DNA from: Acidimicrobiales bacterium
Lineage (GTDB): Bacteria; Actinomycetota; Acidimicrobiia; Acidimicrobiales; RAAP-2
Direction of reading: 5' to 3'
Assembly: GCA_017883125.1 (NCBI GenBank)
Contig: JADGOD010000096.1
Span: 1 to 17,508 of the forward strand
Length of the DNA stretch: 17,508 nt
Shown: one piece after another, positions 7,555 to 14,527 of the stretch
Layout of the letters: each line of letters starts with the position of its first letter
Numbering within the stretch: the stretch's first letter is position 1
The notes under the pieces: generated by a model
The model's input: only the letters and a program-made list of their open reading frames with translations
Databases searched by the model: none
What the model was told of the DNA's origin: nothing
Position numbers and translations under genes: made by a program

Positions 7555-7629
7555 GCGGAGCCCGCCCGCTCTGGCGCGATCTGGATGATGAGGGGTCGGC
7601 TCGAGGCGCTCCGTGCCTCTCGCTTCGGC

Positions 7630-8142
7630 TCAACCGACGAAGTCGCCCTCGCCCAGCCGGATCGCTGCGATCAGGTTCACGAGAGATCTCGCCTCCTCGC
7701 CGGGAAGCCCCGGATCGAGGAAGACCTCCTCGTTGAGCACCTTGACCGCCTTGCGGAAGACGGCCCGGCCTGGGGGCAGGATCTTGACGAGGGTCGCCCG
7801 ACGGTCGGTGTCGTGTGGCACGCGGCAGACCAGGCCGTCGGCCTCGAGGCGGTCAACGACATGGGTGACGCTGGCGGGCTGCACCTGAAGCCGTGCGCCG
7901 ACCTTGTTCAAGGGCAGCGAGCCTTTGCGAGTGAAGCTCAGCAGCGCCAGCAGCTCGAAGCGCGCGAAGGTGAGATCGAACCGGCGAAGGGCTGCGTTCA
8001 CCCGGGCAAGGTAGATCTGCTGGGCGCGCATGATCGAGGTGACGACGGCCATGCCATCGGCCGACTGGCTCCAGCCATGAGCGACCCACTGGTCGTGGGC
8101 CTCGCGGATGGGATCGAAGCGGAGCGGCTTCGGTGGGACCAC
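7630..8142 (-). CDS. MarR-family transcriptional regulator
   Basis: A winged-helix regulator of about 170 residues. The dimerisation helix SIMRAQQIYLARVN, the recognition region (LQVQPASVTHVVDRLEADG) and the wing with DRRATL are typical of MarR proteins, which bind palindromic operators as dimers and usually release DNA on binding an aromatic or acyl-CoA ligand. The GTG at 8142 is preferred because AAGGAG lies 9 bases upstream and PLRFDPI lies near the N-terminus, as in relatives; the ATG at 8160 and GTG at 8166 lack a ribosome binding site. It is divergent from icmF, with a palindrome (8272-8289) over the probable icmF start, so control of icmF and of itself is likely. Confidence 0.88.
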   Translation of the reverse strand: MVPPKPLRFDPIREAHDQWVAHGWSQSADGMAVVTSIMRAQQIYLARVNAALRRFDLTFARFELLALLSFTRKGSLPLNKVGARLQVQPASVTHVVDRLEADGLVCRVPHDTDRRATLVKILPPGRAVFRKAVKVLNEEVFLDPGLPGEEARSLVNLIAAIRLGEGDFVG

Positions 8143-8271
8143 GGTGCCTCGCTCCTTCATCAACACAGCAGCCGAACTGCTCGTGCCGCGGCTCAGGACG
8201 CTACCAGCGATCTCTCCTCGGGGGACGGCCCAGGAGGGACGGGATCCGGTCGGAACGCCAGATCTGCAATT

Positions 8272-8289
8272 TACTTCGATATCTAACTA
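8272..8289. promoter_or_regulatory. 18-base palindrome, candidate MarR operator over the icmF start region
   Basis: TA-N-TT-N-GATATC-N-AA-N-TA is symmetric at 14 of 18 positions and centred on GATATC. It ends two bases before the first in-frame ATG of icmF (8292) and lies between icmF and the divergent marR. It also overlaps a possible -10 element, TATCTA (8280-8285), placed 6 bases before that ATG. Its position fits repression of icmF by the adjacent MarR. Confidence 0.5.
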
Positions 8290-8291
8290 TT

Positions 8292-11200
8292 ATGTCTCCC
8301 ATGAGCTCAACCGCCGACCTTCCCTCTCCTCTCTCGAGCGACCTCTACGTTCCCCGCCACCCGGTGAGGTTCGTGACGGCTGCGAGCCTCTTCGACGGCC
8401 ACGACGCGGCGATCAACATCATGCGGCGGCTCCTGCAGGCGCAGGGGGCCGAGGTCATCCACCTGGGCCACAACCGCTCGGTCGACGAGGTCGTGGCTGC
8501 TGCGATCAGCGAGGACGTCCAGGGCATCGCCATCACCTCGTATCAAGGTGGCCACATCGAGTACTTCAAGTACCTGGTCGACCGGCTCCGCGACGAGGGT
8601 CGTGCGGACGTCAAGGTCTTCGGGGGAGGGGGAGGGGTGATCATCCCCACAGAGATCGCGGAGCTCGAGGCATACGGCGTCGAGAAGATCTTCTCTCCAG
8701 AAGATGGCCAGCGGCTCGGTCTCGAGAAGATGGTCAACATCCTTCTCGAGGCATGCGATGTCGACCTGTCGAGTGTCGCCCCCCCGGAGCTCGATGGCGT
8801 CCTGGCGGGGGATCCGAGATCCCTGGCGCGGGCCATCACGGCCATCGAAGCCGGGCAGATCAACGAAGCAACCCAGCGCGAGCTCACCGCTGCAGCGAAG
8901 CGGCGCCAGATCCCGGTGCTCGGGATCACGGGCACCGGCGGCTCGGGGAAGTCGTCGCTCACCGACGAGCTCATCCGACGCTTCCGCCTCGATCAGGATG
9001 AGAAGATCCGTATCGCCATCCTCGCCGTGGATCCGACCAAGCGACGAGGTGGCGGGGCGCTGCTCGGCGACCGCATCCGGATGAACTCGATCGACTCGCC
9101 CCAGATCTTCTTCCGGTCGCTCGCCACCCGAGGGAGCTCGTTGGAGATACCGCCTCCGCTCCCCCACGTGATCGATGCGTGCAAGGCTGCCGGCTTCGAC
9201 CTCGTGATCATCGAGACTCCTGGGATCGGGCAGGGCGATGCCGCCATCACCGAGGTGTCCGATCTCTCGATGTACGTCATGACGCCCGAGTTCGGTGCGT
9301 CGTCGCAACTCGAGAAGATCGACATGCTCGATCTGGCCGACCTCGTCGTCATCAACAAGTTCGACCGTCGTGGCGCCGAGGATGCCCTCCGGTCCGTCCG
9401 CCGCCAGCGGATGCGGACCCGGGGCGAGAACCCGGACTCACCGGCGGGTGGTGTCTTCGGTACCATCGCCTCTCAGTTCAACGACTCGGGCACCACCGCC
9501 GTGTACCAGGCGCTGCGGGACCGCCTGGCAGGGCTGGGCCTCGCGGTCGGGCCTCCCCGGCTCAAGCCGGCCTCCTCGCCGGTCTCGCTCAGCGCGTCGC
9601 CGATCATCCCCTCAGACCGACTGCGCTACCTCGCCGAGATCGCCGGCGCGGTGCGCAGCTATCACCACGAGACGGCCCTCCAGGCCGAGGCGATCCGTCG
9701 GCACCAGCAGGTGACCTCCACCATCGAGCTCGCACGGGAACGGGCCGCGTCCGCCGCCATCGGCGCCGAACTCACCGAGCTGGCCACCGAGCTCGAGGGC
9801 GCCGTCCACCCTTCGAGCCGCTCTCTGGTGGCTGACTTCAAGCAGCTGCGCACCGAGCTCCAAGGGGAGGTCCTCGACTCGGGGTCGGGTGCCGCTCACG
9901 AGCAGATCGTGCTCAAGAGAAGGTCGCTCTCGGGGACTCCGGTCCCACGCCTGGCGGTGCCGAGGTCCACCGACGAGGGAGATCTCCTCGCCTGGCTGCG
10001 CTCGGAGAACCTTCCCGGGCACTTCCCCTTCACCGCCGGGGTGTTCCCCTTCAAGCGAGAGAGCGAAGACCCTGCCCGGATGTTCGCAGGTGAGGGGGAT
10101 GCCGCCCGGACCAACCGCCGCTTCCACCTCCTCTCCGAGGGTCAGCCTGCGACTCGGCTCTCGACCGCATTCGACTCGGTCACCCTCTACGGCCGTGACC
10201 CTGCCACCGCACCGGACATCTTCGGGAAGGTCGGAACTTCAGGGGTGTCGATCGCCACGCTCGACGACATGAAGGAGCTCTACGCCGGGTTCGACCTGTG
10301 CGACCCGACAACCTCGGTGTCGATGACGATCAACGGACCGGCGCCGACGATCCTGGCGATGTTCCTCAACGCCGTCATCGACCAGCAGCTCGACCGCTTC
10401 GTCGCTGAGCACGGAAGGGAGCCGTCAGAGACCGAGGCTGCCGAGATCAGGGCCAGTTCCCTCAGCTCGGTTCGCGGGACCGTCCAGGCGGACATCCTCA
10501 AAGAAGATCAGGGTCAGAACACGTGCATCTTCTCGACCGAGTTCTCCCTCGGGGTGATGGCCGACATCCAGGAGTTCTTCATCGAGCACCGCATGAGGAA
10601 CTTCTATTCGGTGTCGATCTGCGGCTACCACATCGCAGAGGCGGGCGCGAATCCGATCACCCAGCTGGCCTTCACCTTGGCCAACGGCTTCACCTACGTG
10701 GAGTCGTATCTGGCCCGGGGCATGGGGATCGATGACTTCGCCGCCAACCTCTCGTTCTTCTTCTCGAACGGGATGGATCCCGAGTACACGGTCATCGGAC
10801 GCGTGGCCCGTCGGATCTGGGCGATCATCATGCGCGAGCGCTACGGGGCATCGGAGCGGTCCCAGAAGCTCAAGTACCACGTCCAGACCTCGGGGCGATC
10901 ACTCCATGCGCAGGAGATGGCGTTCAACGACATCCGAACCACCCTCCAAGCCCTGTGTGCGATCTACGACAACGCCAACAGCCTCCACACCAATGCCTTC
11001 GACGAAGCGGTGACGACGCCCTCCGAGGAGTCCGTCCGACGGGCGCTCGCCATCCAGCTCATCATCAACAAGGAATGGGGTCTCGCGATGAACGAGAACC
11101 CCAACCAGGGGAGCTTCATCGTCGAAGAGCTCACCCAGCTCGTCGAGGAGGCCGTCCTCGCCGAGATGGATCGGGTCTCCGAGCGCGGCGGCGTCCTCGG

Positions 11201-11573
11201 GGCGATGGAGACCGGCTACCAGAGAGGCCGGATCCAGGACGATTCGATGGACTACGAGCACGCGAAGCACTCAGGTGCGCTCCCGATCATCGGTGTCAAC
11301 ACCTTCCTCGCCTCTTCGACCACCGAGCACGGCGGCGAGCTCGCGCTAGCGCGGGCGACCGAGGCGGAGAAGCAGAGCCAGATCGATCGGCTGCGAGCGT
11401 TCCACGCCGCACACCGCCACGAGAGCGAGTCTGCGCTCGAGGAGCTTCGGGAGGTCGCACTCGAGGGGGGCAACGTCTTCGAGACGCTGATGCGAACCGT
11501 GCGATCTGCGTCGCTCGGCCAGATCACCCAAGCGCTCTTCGAGGTCGGTGGGGTCTATCGCCGCAACGTCTAA
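8292..11573 (+). CDS. icmF: Fused B12-dependent isobutyryl-CoA mutase (cobalamin domain, G-protein chaperone and mutase)
   Basis: A 1093-residue protein (1090 if it starts at ATG 8301) with the full IcmF layout. A cobalamin-binding domain covers about 25-155, with DGHDAAIN at 35-42 and His37 as the predicted lower axial ligand. A MeaB-like GTPase covers about 200-420, with Walker A GTGGSGKS at 214-221 and NKFD at 355-358. The (beta/alpha)8 mutase domain covers about 555-1093, with GYH (His780). Phe598 (MFAGEG) and Gln742 (GQNTC) stand where methylmalonyl-CoA mutase has Tyr and Arg, the pattern of isobutyryl/n-butyryl-CoA mutases. The enzyme interconverts isobutyryl-CoA and butyryl-CoA; some homologues also act on pivalyl/isovaleryl-CoA. 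No Shine-Dalgarno sequence precedes either ATG and a possible -10 lies just ahead, so a leaderless mRNA is likely. An open extension back to 8133 runs antisense to marR and is rejected. Confidence 0.95.
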   Translation: MSPMSSTADLPSPLSSDLYVPRHPVRFVTAASLFDGHDAAINIMRRLLQAQGAEVIHLGHNRSVDEVVAAAISEDVQGIAITSYQGGHIEYFKYLVDRLRDEGRADVKVFGGGGGVIIPTEIAELEAYGVEKIFSPEDGQRLGLEKMVNILLEACDVDLSSVAPPELDGVLAGDPRSLARAITAIEAGQINEATQRELTAAAKRRQIPVLGITGTGGSGKSSLTDELIRRFRLDQDEKIRIAILAVDPTKRRGGGALLGDRIRMNSIDSPQIFFRSLATRGSSLEIPPPLPHVIDACKAAGFDLVIIETPGIGQGDAAITEVSDLSMYVMTPEFGASSQLEKIDMLDLADLVVINKFDRRGAEDALRSVRRQRMRTRGENPDSPAGGVFGTIASQFNDSGTTAVYQALRDRLAGLGLAVGPPRLKPASSPVSLSASPIIPSDRLRYLAEIAGAVRSYHHETALQAEAIRRHQQVTSTIELARERAASAAIGAELTELATELEGAVHPSSRSLVADFKQLRTELQGEVLDSGSGAAHEQIVLKRRSLSGTPVPRLAVPRSTDEGDLLAWLRSENLPGHFPFTAGVFPFKRESEDPARMFAGEGDAARTNRRFHLLSEGQPATRLSTAFDSVTLYGRDPATAPDIFGKVGTSGVSIATLDDMKELYAGFDLCDPTTSVSMTINGPAPTILAMFLNAVIDQQLDRFVAEHGREPSETEAAEIRASSLSSVRGTVQADILKEDQGQNTCIFSTEFSLGVMADIQEFFIEHRMRNFYSVSICGYHIAEAGANPITQLAFTLANGFTYVESYLARGMGIDDFAANLSFFFSNGMDPEYTVIGRVARRIWAIIMRERYGASERSQKLKYHVQTSGRSLHAQEMAFNDIRTTLQALCAIYDNANSLHTNAFDEAVTTPSEESVRRALAIQLIINKEWGLAMNENPNQGSFIVEELTQLVEEAVLAEMDRVSERGGVLGAMETGYQRGRIQDDSMDYEHAKHSGALPIIGVNTFLASSTTEHGGELALARATEAEKQSQIDRLRAFHAAHRHESESALEELREVALEGGNVFETLMRTVRSASLGQITQALFEVGGVYRRNV

Positions 11574-11640
11574 CCCCGGGGGCAGTGACGGTCGGGCCCT
11601 GCCGATCGGTGGTCAGGTGTGTTGGGGCCCTGGATCTAGT

Positions 11641-11655
11641 GAGGCGGCTTGCCTC
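11641..11655. terminator. Short hairpin between icmF and the LigA-domain gene
   Basis: GAGGC-GGCTT-GCCTC is a 5-pair stem in the 145-base gap between two convergent genes. A terminator is expected here and this is the best small hairpin noticed, but the stem is short. Confidence 0.28.
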
Positions 11656-11718
11656 TCAGAGTGCCGATGTGCCGTCGAGCTGCCCTCGCGACCACCCAGC
11701 GCCTGGACGGGAAGGGGC

Positions 11719-11997
11719 TCAGTCCGTAGCCTGCACCGCTCCGTCGATCGCCCGCTTGTAGGTCGGCGTGTCGACTCCGCCCATGAGCGCTTGGAGGCCC
11801 ATCCGTACCAGCAGCGGGTGAGGGCTGGCCTCGTAGATGGCGCGGATGTCCACGTCCACCACGGCCTTCCGCTCGGCCTCGGTGAGCCGGTACCCCTCGA
11901 GCACCGACTCGGGGTCCTCTCGGTACTTCGAGGCAAGCTTCGCCTCTCGGTCTCTGCACGCGTCAAAGAGCAGTCGACCCAGCTCGTAACGACTCAT
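11719..11997 (-). CDS. Small LigA-domain protein (protocatechuate 4,5-dioxygenase alpha-subunit type), no LigB nearby
   Basis: A 92-residue all-helical protein starting MSRYELGRLLFDACRD. The pattern FDACRD...YREDPESVLEGYRLTEAERKAVVDVDIRAIYE..PHPLLVRMG resembles the LigA domain, the small subunit that caps the active site of LigAB-type (class III) extradiol dioxygenases such as protocatechuate 4,5-dioxygenase. The ATG at 11997 has AGAAGG about 8 bases upstream. Two other frames are open across the same stretch but show no family resemblance. The catalytic LigB subunit is absent from the window; the only extradiol enzyme here is the unrelated type I protein. Standalone LigA-domain proteins are known, often without assigned function. 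It could partner a LigB encoded elsewhere, or act as an accessory protein. Confidence 0.72.
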   Translation of the reverse strand: MSRYELGRLLFDACRDREAKLASKYREDPESVLEGYRLTEAERKAVVDVDIRAIYEASPHPLLVRMGLQALMGGVDTPTYKRAIDGAVQATD

Positions 11998-12117
11998 TGG
12001 TGCGCCCTTCTCGATCGATCGCCCTTACGCAGCAACGTCTGTCACTCCTCGATTGCCAGCAACTCTTAGCTCCTCGAGGTTCGATGCGATGGGCATCGGT
12101 CTCGTGGTGTGGCATGG

Positions 12118-12139
12118 CGCACGCCCCTCTCGGCGTGCG
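12118..12139 (-). terminator. Terminator hairpin after gntR
   Basis: CGCACGCC (12118-12125) pairs perfectly with GGCGTGCG (12132-12139) around a six-base loop. It begins 15 bases beyond the gntR stop on the minus strand and has no T tract. Its placement fits a terminator that keeps gntR transcription out of the LigA-domain gene. Confidence 0.55.
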
Positions 12140-12154
12140 GTGGATCGAACCACG

Positions 12155-12922
12155 TCAGACGCCTTGCGAGGTACGAGCGGCGGTGCCGCGGTCATCTTCC
12201 GGCCGGGAGGTCCAGTAGCCCCGGGCGTGCAGCTCCTCGATGGTCACCTTTGCGCACGCCCGAAGGTGCTCCGTGGCCACCAGGGCCGCAGCGTCGGCGT
12301 CGTGAGCCTCGAGTGCAGCGAGCATCTGCCCGCGGAACACTGCCTCTGTGGCCGCCCACGCGGGTGCAGACATGTAGTAGCTGCCCGGAAGTGCTCCCGA
12401 CAGGAATCCGAGGATGGACAGGAGCCGGGACGAGCATCCGGCATGGTTGATCGTCGCGTTGAACTCCCGGTTGAGCGCTCCTCGGACCACCGGGTCATCG
12501 CTGGCCTCGATCTCACCGTGGATGCTTCTGAGGTCGACCAGCTGCTCGGCACTGAGATTCTTCGCTGCTCGTCGGGACGTGAGGGCGAAGGCCATCGAGA
12601 GGATCTCGAAGTGATCCTCGATGTCGTCGACTCCGAGATCGGCCACGAACGCTCCTCGGCGAGGAACTGCGGTGACGAAGCCCTTCTGCGCAAGCTCGAT
12701 CAGGGCTTCTCGAACCGGGAGGCGACTGATCCCGAGGATCCCCGCGACCTCATCCTGATCGACCTTCGCTCCCGGTCGGAACTTCCCCGAGACGATCCCC
12801 TCGCTGATGAAGGCCTCGGCGACGTCCTTCAAGTTCGGATGGTTCTTGATGCTGCCGCCGGCAGGGGTACGGTGGGCATTCACCCTCGGCGCCTTCGTCT
12901 TGGTCTCAATCCCGTTGGACAT
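12155..12922 (-). CDS. GntR-family regulator, FadR/FCD subfamily
   Basis: A 255-residue protein with an N-terminal winged helix (about residues 28-98: LGISRLPVREALIELAQKGFV, then PRRGAFVA) and a helical C-terminal FCD ligand domain. FCD proteins usually bind organic acids or acyl-CoA through a metal site. By eye the usual D..FH motif reads N..FN here (LNREFN) and the later His before the ILxAL helix is also replaced, while the last one (EHL) remains, so the metal site may be lost. The ATG at 12922 has GGAGG 6 bases upstream; an in-frame extension to 13075 has neither homology nor a ribosome binding site. A TGTA-N4-TACA palindrome lies about 100 bases upstream. Targets are unknown; nearby catabolic genes are likely. 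Confidence 0.87.
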   Translation of the reverse strand: MSNGIETKTKAPRVNAHRTPAGGSIKNHPNLKDVAEAFISEGIVSGKFRPGAKVDQDEVAGILGISRLPVREALIELAQKGFVTAVPRRGAFVADLGVDDIEDHFEILSMAFALTSRRAAKNLSAEQLVDLRSIHGEIEASDDPVVRGALNREFNATINHAGCSSRLLSILGFLSGALPGSYYMSAPAWAATEAVFRGQMLAALEAHDADAAALVATEHLRACAKVTIEELHARGYWTSRPEDDRGTAARTSQGV

Positions 12923-13020
12923 TCTGCCTCCATGACCTCGTGGCTCGCCCGCCGCAGGAATGGCTTCCTGACCCGGCAGGTACGCCTCAGCACCAGTTCT
13001 CCCTGACGCAGCCCACATAT

Positions 13021-13032
13021 TGTATCCGTACA
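13021..13032. promoter_or_regulatory. Candidate GntR operator, TGTA-N4-TACA
   Basis: TGTATCCGTACA has perfect 4-base arms, of the GT...AC type bound by FadR-like GntR proteins. On the minus strand TACAAT, a good -10 hexamer, overlaps it, about 100 bases before the gntR ATG. This fits an autoregulated gntR promoter. The rest of the gap 12923-13195 shows no gene. Confidence 0.42.
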
Positions 13033-13195
13033 CCCAGGCCGGTGGTGGCATCCGACAATGCCCCGGCGACCACACGATCGGTGCACCACCTGGTGACTGG
13101 TGTCATCCGCTGTCGAGCCGGTGCGCTTGCCCAGGCTTGATTTCTGCGGTATCCCGGAGTGCCTTCCGTTCCCGCTCCGTCTGTCATCCAGCTTG

Positions 13196-14053
13196 TCAGT
13201 CCCCAAAGGGCTTCGGGTCGTCCCAGGAGGTGGTGATCGGACCCATGCCGCCGCCGACCGGGTAGAACTGGCGCTGGGCATAGAGCTCGAGGGCGATCCC
13301 GTGGCTCAGCTCGTTCAGGACCGTTCGCTTGAGGTCCTGGGTGAAGAGCCGACGCGTGAAGCGAGTCGCCATCGGGGGGCGCTTGGCGATCAGGCGGGCG
13401 ATCTCGTAGGCCCGGTCCAGGAGCTCGTCCTTGGGCAGCACCTCGTTGACCGCACCCCACTCCATCGCCTGCTGGGCGGTGAGCTTCTGGTTCGTCAGCA
13501 GGAAGTAGCGGGCGCGCGTGGGGCCGATGATCGCCGGCCACATGATGTGCTGGCCGTCGCCGGGGACCATCCCGCGGGGGAAGTGGGGGCCGTCGTCGAA
13601 CCAGGTGTCCTCTGAGGCGAGGACCACGTCGCACAGGAGCGGGACCTCTGAGTGCATGTTGCACGGCCCGTTGATCGCCGAGATCATCGGCACCTCGATG
13701 TCCAGCAGGTTGTTGAGGATGTTCCGGCCGAACCACGAGAGGTTGTCCATGAACTCCACGCTCGGGGCCCACCCCATCTCGGGTGCCGGCGTGTCGACGT
13801 TCGCGCCCTTGGCCAGGAACCCCCAGTCGGCGTTGTAGTTCGCACCGGTCCCGGTGTGGATGACGACCTTGATGTCGCGATCCCCCGCGATGTCGGCGAA
13901 GACGTCGGCCAGCCGGTCGTGCACCACAGCGTTCCACACGAGGCTGTCCTGATCGGTGTGGCATCGCATCAGCAGGATGCCGTCATCGTCCAGCGTGAGC
14001 TCGAAGTTCTCGTAGCTGTCCTTGTAGTCCTCGAACTTCGTGATCTTCGCCAT
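13196..14053 (-). CDS. Crotonase-superfamily C-C hydrolase resembling 6-oxocamphor hydrolase (beta-diketone hydrolase)
   Basis: A 285-residue crotonase-fold protein. Compared from memory with Rhodococcus 6-oxocamphor hydrolase (OCH), which cleaves a bicyclic beta-diketone by a retro-Claisen reaction, it shares SLVW, NNLL.IEVP, DGPHFP.G.VPGDG, RYFLLT and ALDYGAVNEVL-like segments. OCH catalytic residues His122, His145, Asp154 and Glu244 align with His134, His157, Asp166 and Glu256, all offset by exactly 12, and Trp40 falls at Trp40. The offset reflects a roughly 12-residue insertion between about 80 and 105. CoA-dependent crotonases do not carry this residue set, so a CoA-free 1,3-diketone substrate is likely. 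A C-terminal extension (about 262-285) ends DDPKPFGD. The ATG at 14053 has GGGGGA about 5 bases upstream. It is divergent from tetR, with an operator-like palindrome between them. Confidence 0.85.
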   Translation of the reverse strand: MAKITKFEDYKDSYENFELTLDDDGILLMRCHTDQDSLVWNAVVHDRLADVFADIAGDRDIKVVIHTGTGANYNADWGFLAKGANVDTPAPEMGWAPSVEFMDNLSWFGRNILNNLLDIEVPMISAINGPCNMHSEVPLLCDVVLASEDTWFDDGPHFPRGMVPGDGQHIMWPAIIGPTRARYFLLTNQKLTAQQAMEWGAVNEVLPKDELLDRAYEIARLIAKRPPMATRFTRRLFTQDLKRTVLNELSHGIALELYAQRQFYPVGGGMGPITTSWDDPKPFGD

Positions 14054-14164
14054 CAAGTCCCCCCGCTTCCGGTCATGGTTGTCGCACTTGCCTGATCGCC
14101 GAGGGTGGAACCTCACAAGGGCCCAGAGGTCTGACGACCACCGTGCCCATGACCCCCACGTCGT

Positions 14165-14184
14165 GAATATCGTAAACTATCTTC
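14165..14184. promoter_or_regulatory. 20-base palindrome, candidate TetR operator
   Basis: GAATATCGTAAACTATCTTC follows the symmetric pattern GAANATNGTNNACNATNTTC (14 of 20 positions symmetric), and the symmetry continues partly outward (T14164-A14185, C14162-G14187). It lies about 110 bases ahead of the oxocamphor-hydrolase-like gene, in the region shared with tetR. Its right half recurs at 4039-4053 and, less exactly, on the other strand at 1918-1932; its left half resembles 3998-4010. Confidence 0.5.
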
Positions 14185-14372
14185 AAGCACCCCAAAAGAC
14201 GAGCGCCGCCATTTTACTCAAGGCACGGCCCTCACGGTAGCGGGCGAGTGGCCTCACCCTGATTCGGTGATCGAGTCGCTCATGGCATCGATCAACGCTC
14301 ACGGCTGCCAGAGCTCTGACCCCCCTCTTCTACGGCCGCCGGTCAGCGATCACCGAGATGTGCCGACCCGGT

Positions 14373-14386
14373 CATTAGAATTAATG
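14373..14386. repeat. Inverted repeat CATTA-N4-TAATG upstream of tetR
   Basis: CATTA (14373-14377) and TAATG (14382-14386) are perfect 5-base arms around GAAT. It is almost adjacent to the next palindrome and lies about 140 bases before the tetR start. It may be part of a regulator site or promoter. Confidence 0.35.
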
Positions 14387-14387
14387 G

Positions 14388-14403
14388 CGTCGAATATTCA
14401 ACG
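14388..14403. promoter_or_regulatory. 16-base palindrome upstream of tetR
   Basis: CGTCGAATATTCAACG is symmetric except for one pair (C14391/A14400). It contains GAATATTC, sharing GAATAT with the palindrome at 14165-14184. A TetR autoregulatory site is a reasonable guess. Confidence 0.42.
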
Positions 14404-14527
14404 CATAGATTGGCGCGGAGCGGGAGGGCGTCGCTTCGCACTTCGCTGGCGGGAGGGCACCGGGGCCCTCCGGCGCACTCACACGTTCCCTGAGCTCCGG
14501 ATCCCCCGCAGGAAGAAGGTGAACAAC

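Larger units (their letters stand above)
14054..14527. promoter_or_regulatory. Divergent regulatory region between the oxocamphor-hydrolase-like gene and tetR
   Basis: These 474 bases carry no convincing gene; a frame open from 14267 only extends tetR upstream. Two AT-rich islands stand out, around 14163-14220 and 14370-14410, and hold the palindromes listed separately. The first is nearer the minus-strand hydrolase start, the second nearer tetR, as expected for divergent promoters controlled by TetR. Confidence 0.5.

Noticed and set aside
7102..8286. Plus-strand frame across the SDR 3' end and marR
   Set aside because: It spans two genes and a terminator out of frame; both underlying genes have strong family evidence.
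8133..8291. N-terminal extension of icmF to 8133
   Set aside because: It would overlap the marR 5' end antisense, shows no family similarity, and IcmF proteins begin close to the ATG at 8292/8301.
12053..13006. 317-codon plus-strand frame opposite gntR
   Set aside because: The gntR frame has a clear winged helix, FCD domain and ribosome binding site; the plus frame has none.
13196..14053. Ordinary enoyl-CoA hydratase assignment
   Set aside because: It has the crotonase fold, but the His/His/Asp/Glu set and surrounding motifs fit 6-oxocamphor hydrolase better than CoA-dependent hydratases.
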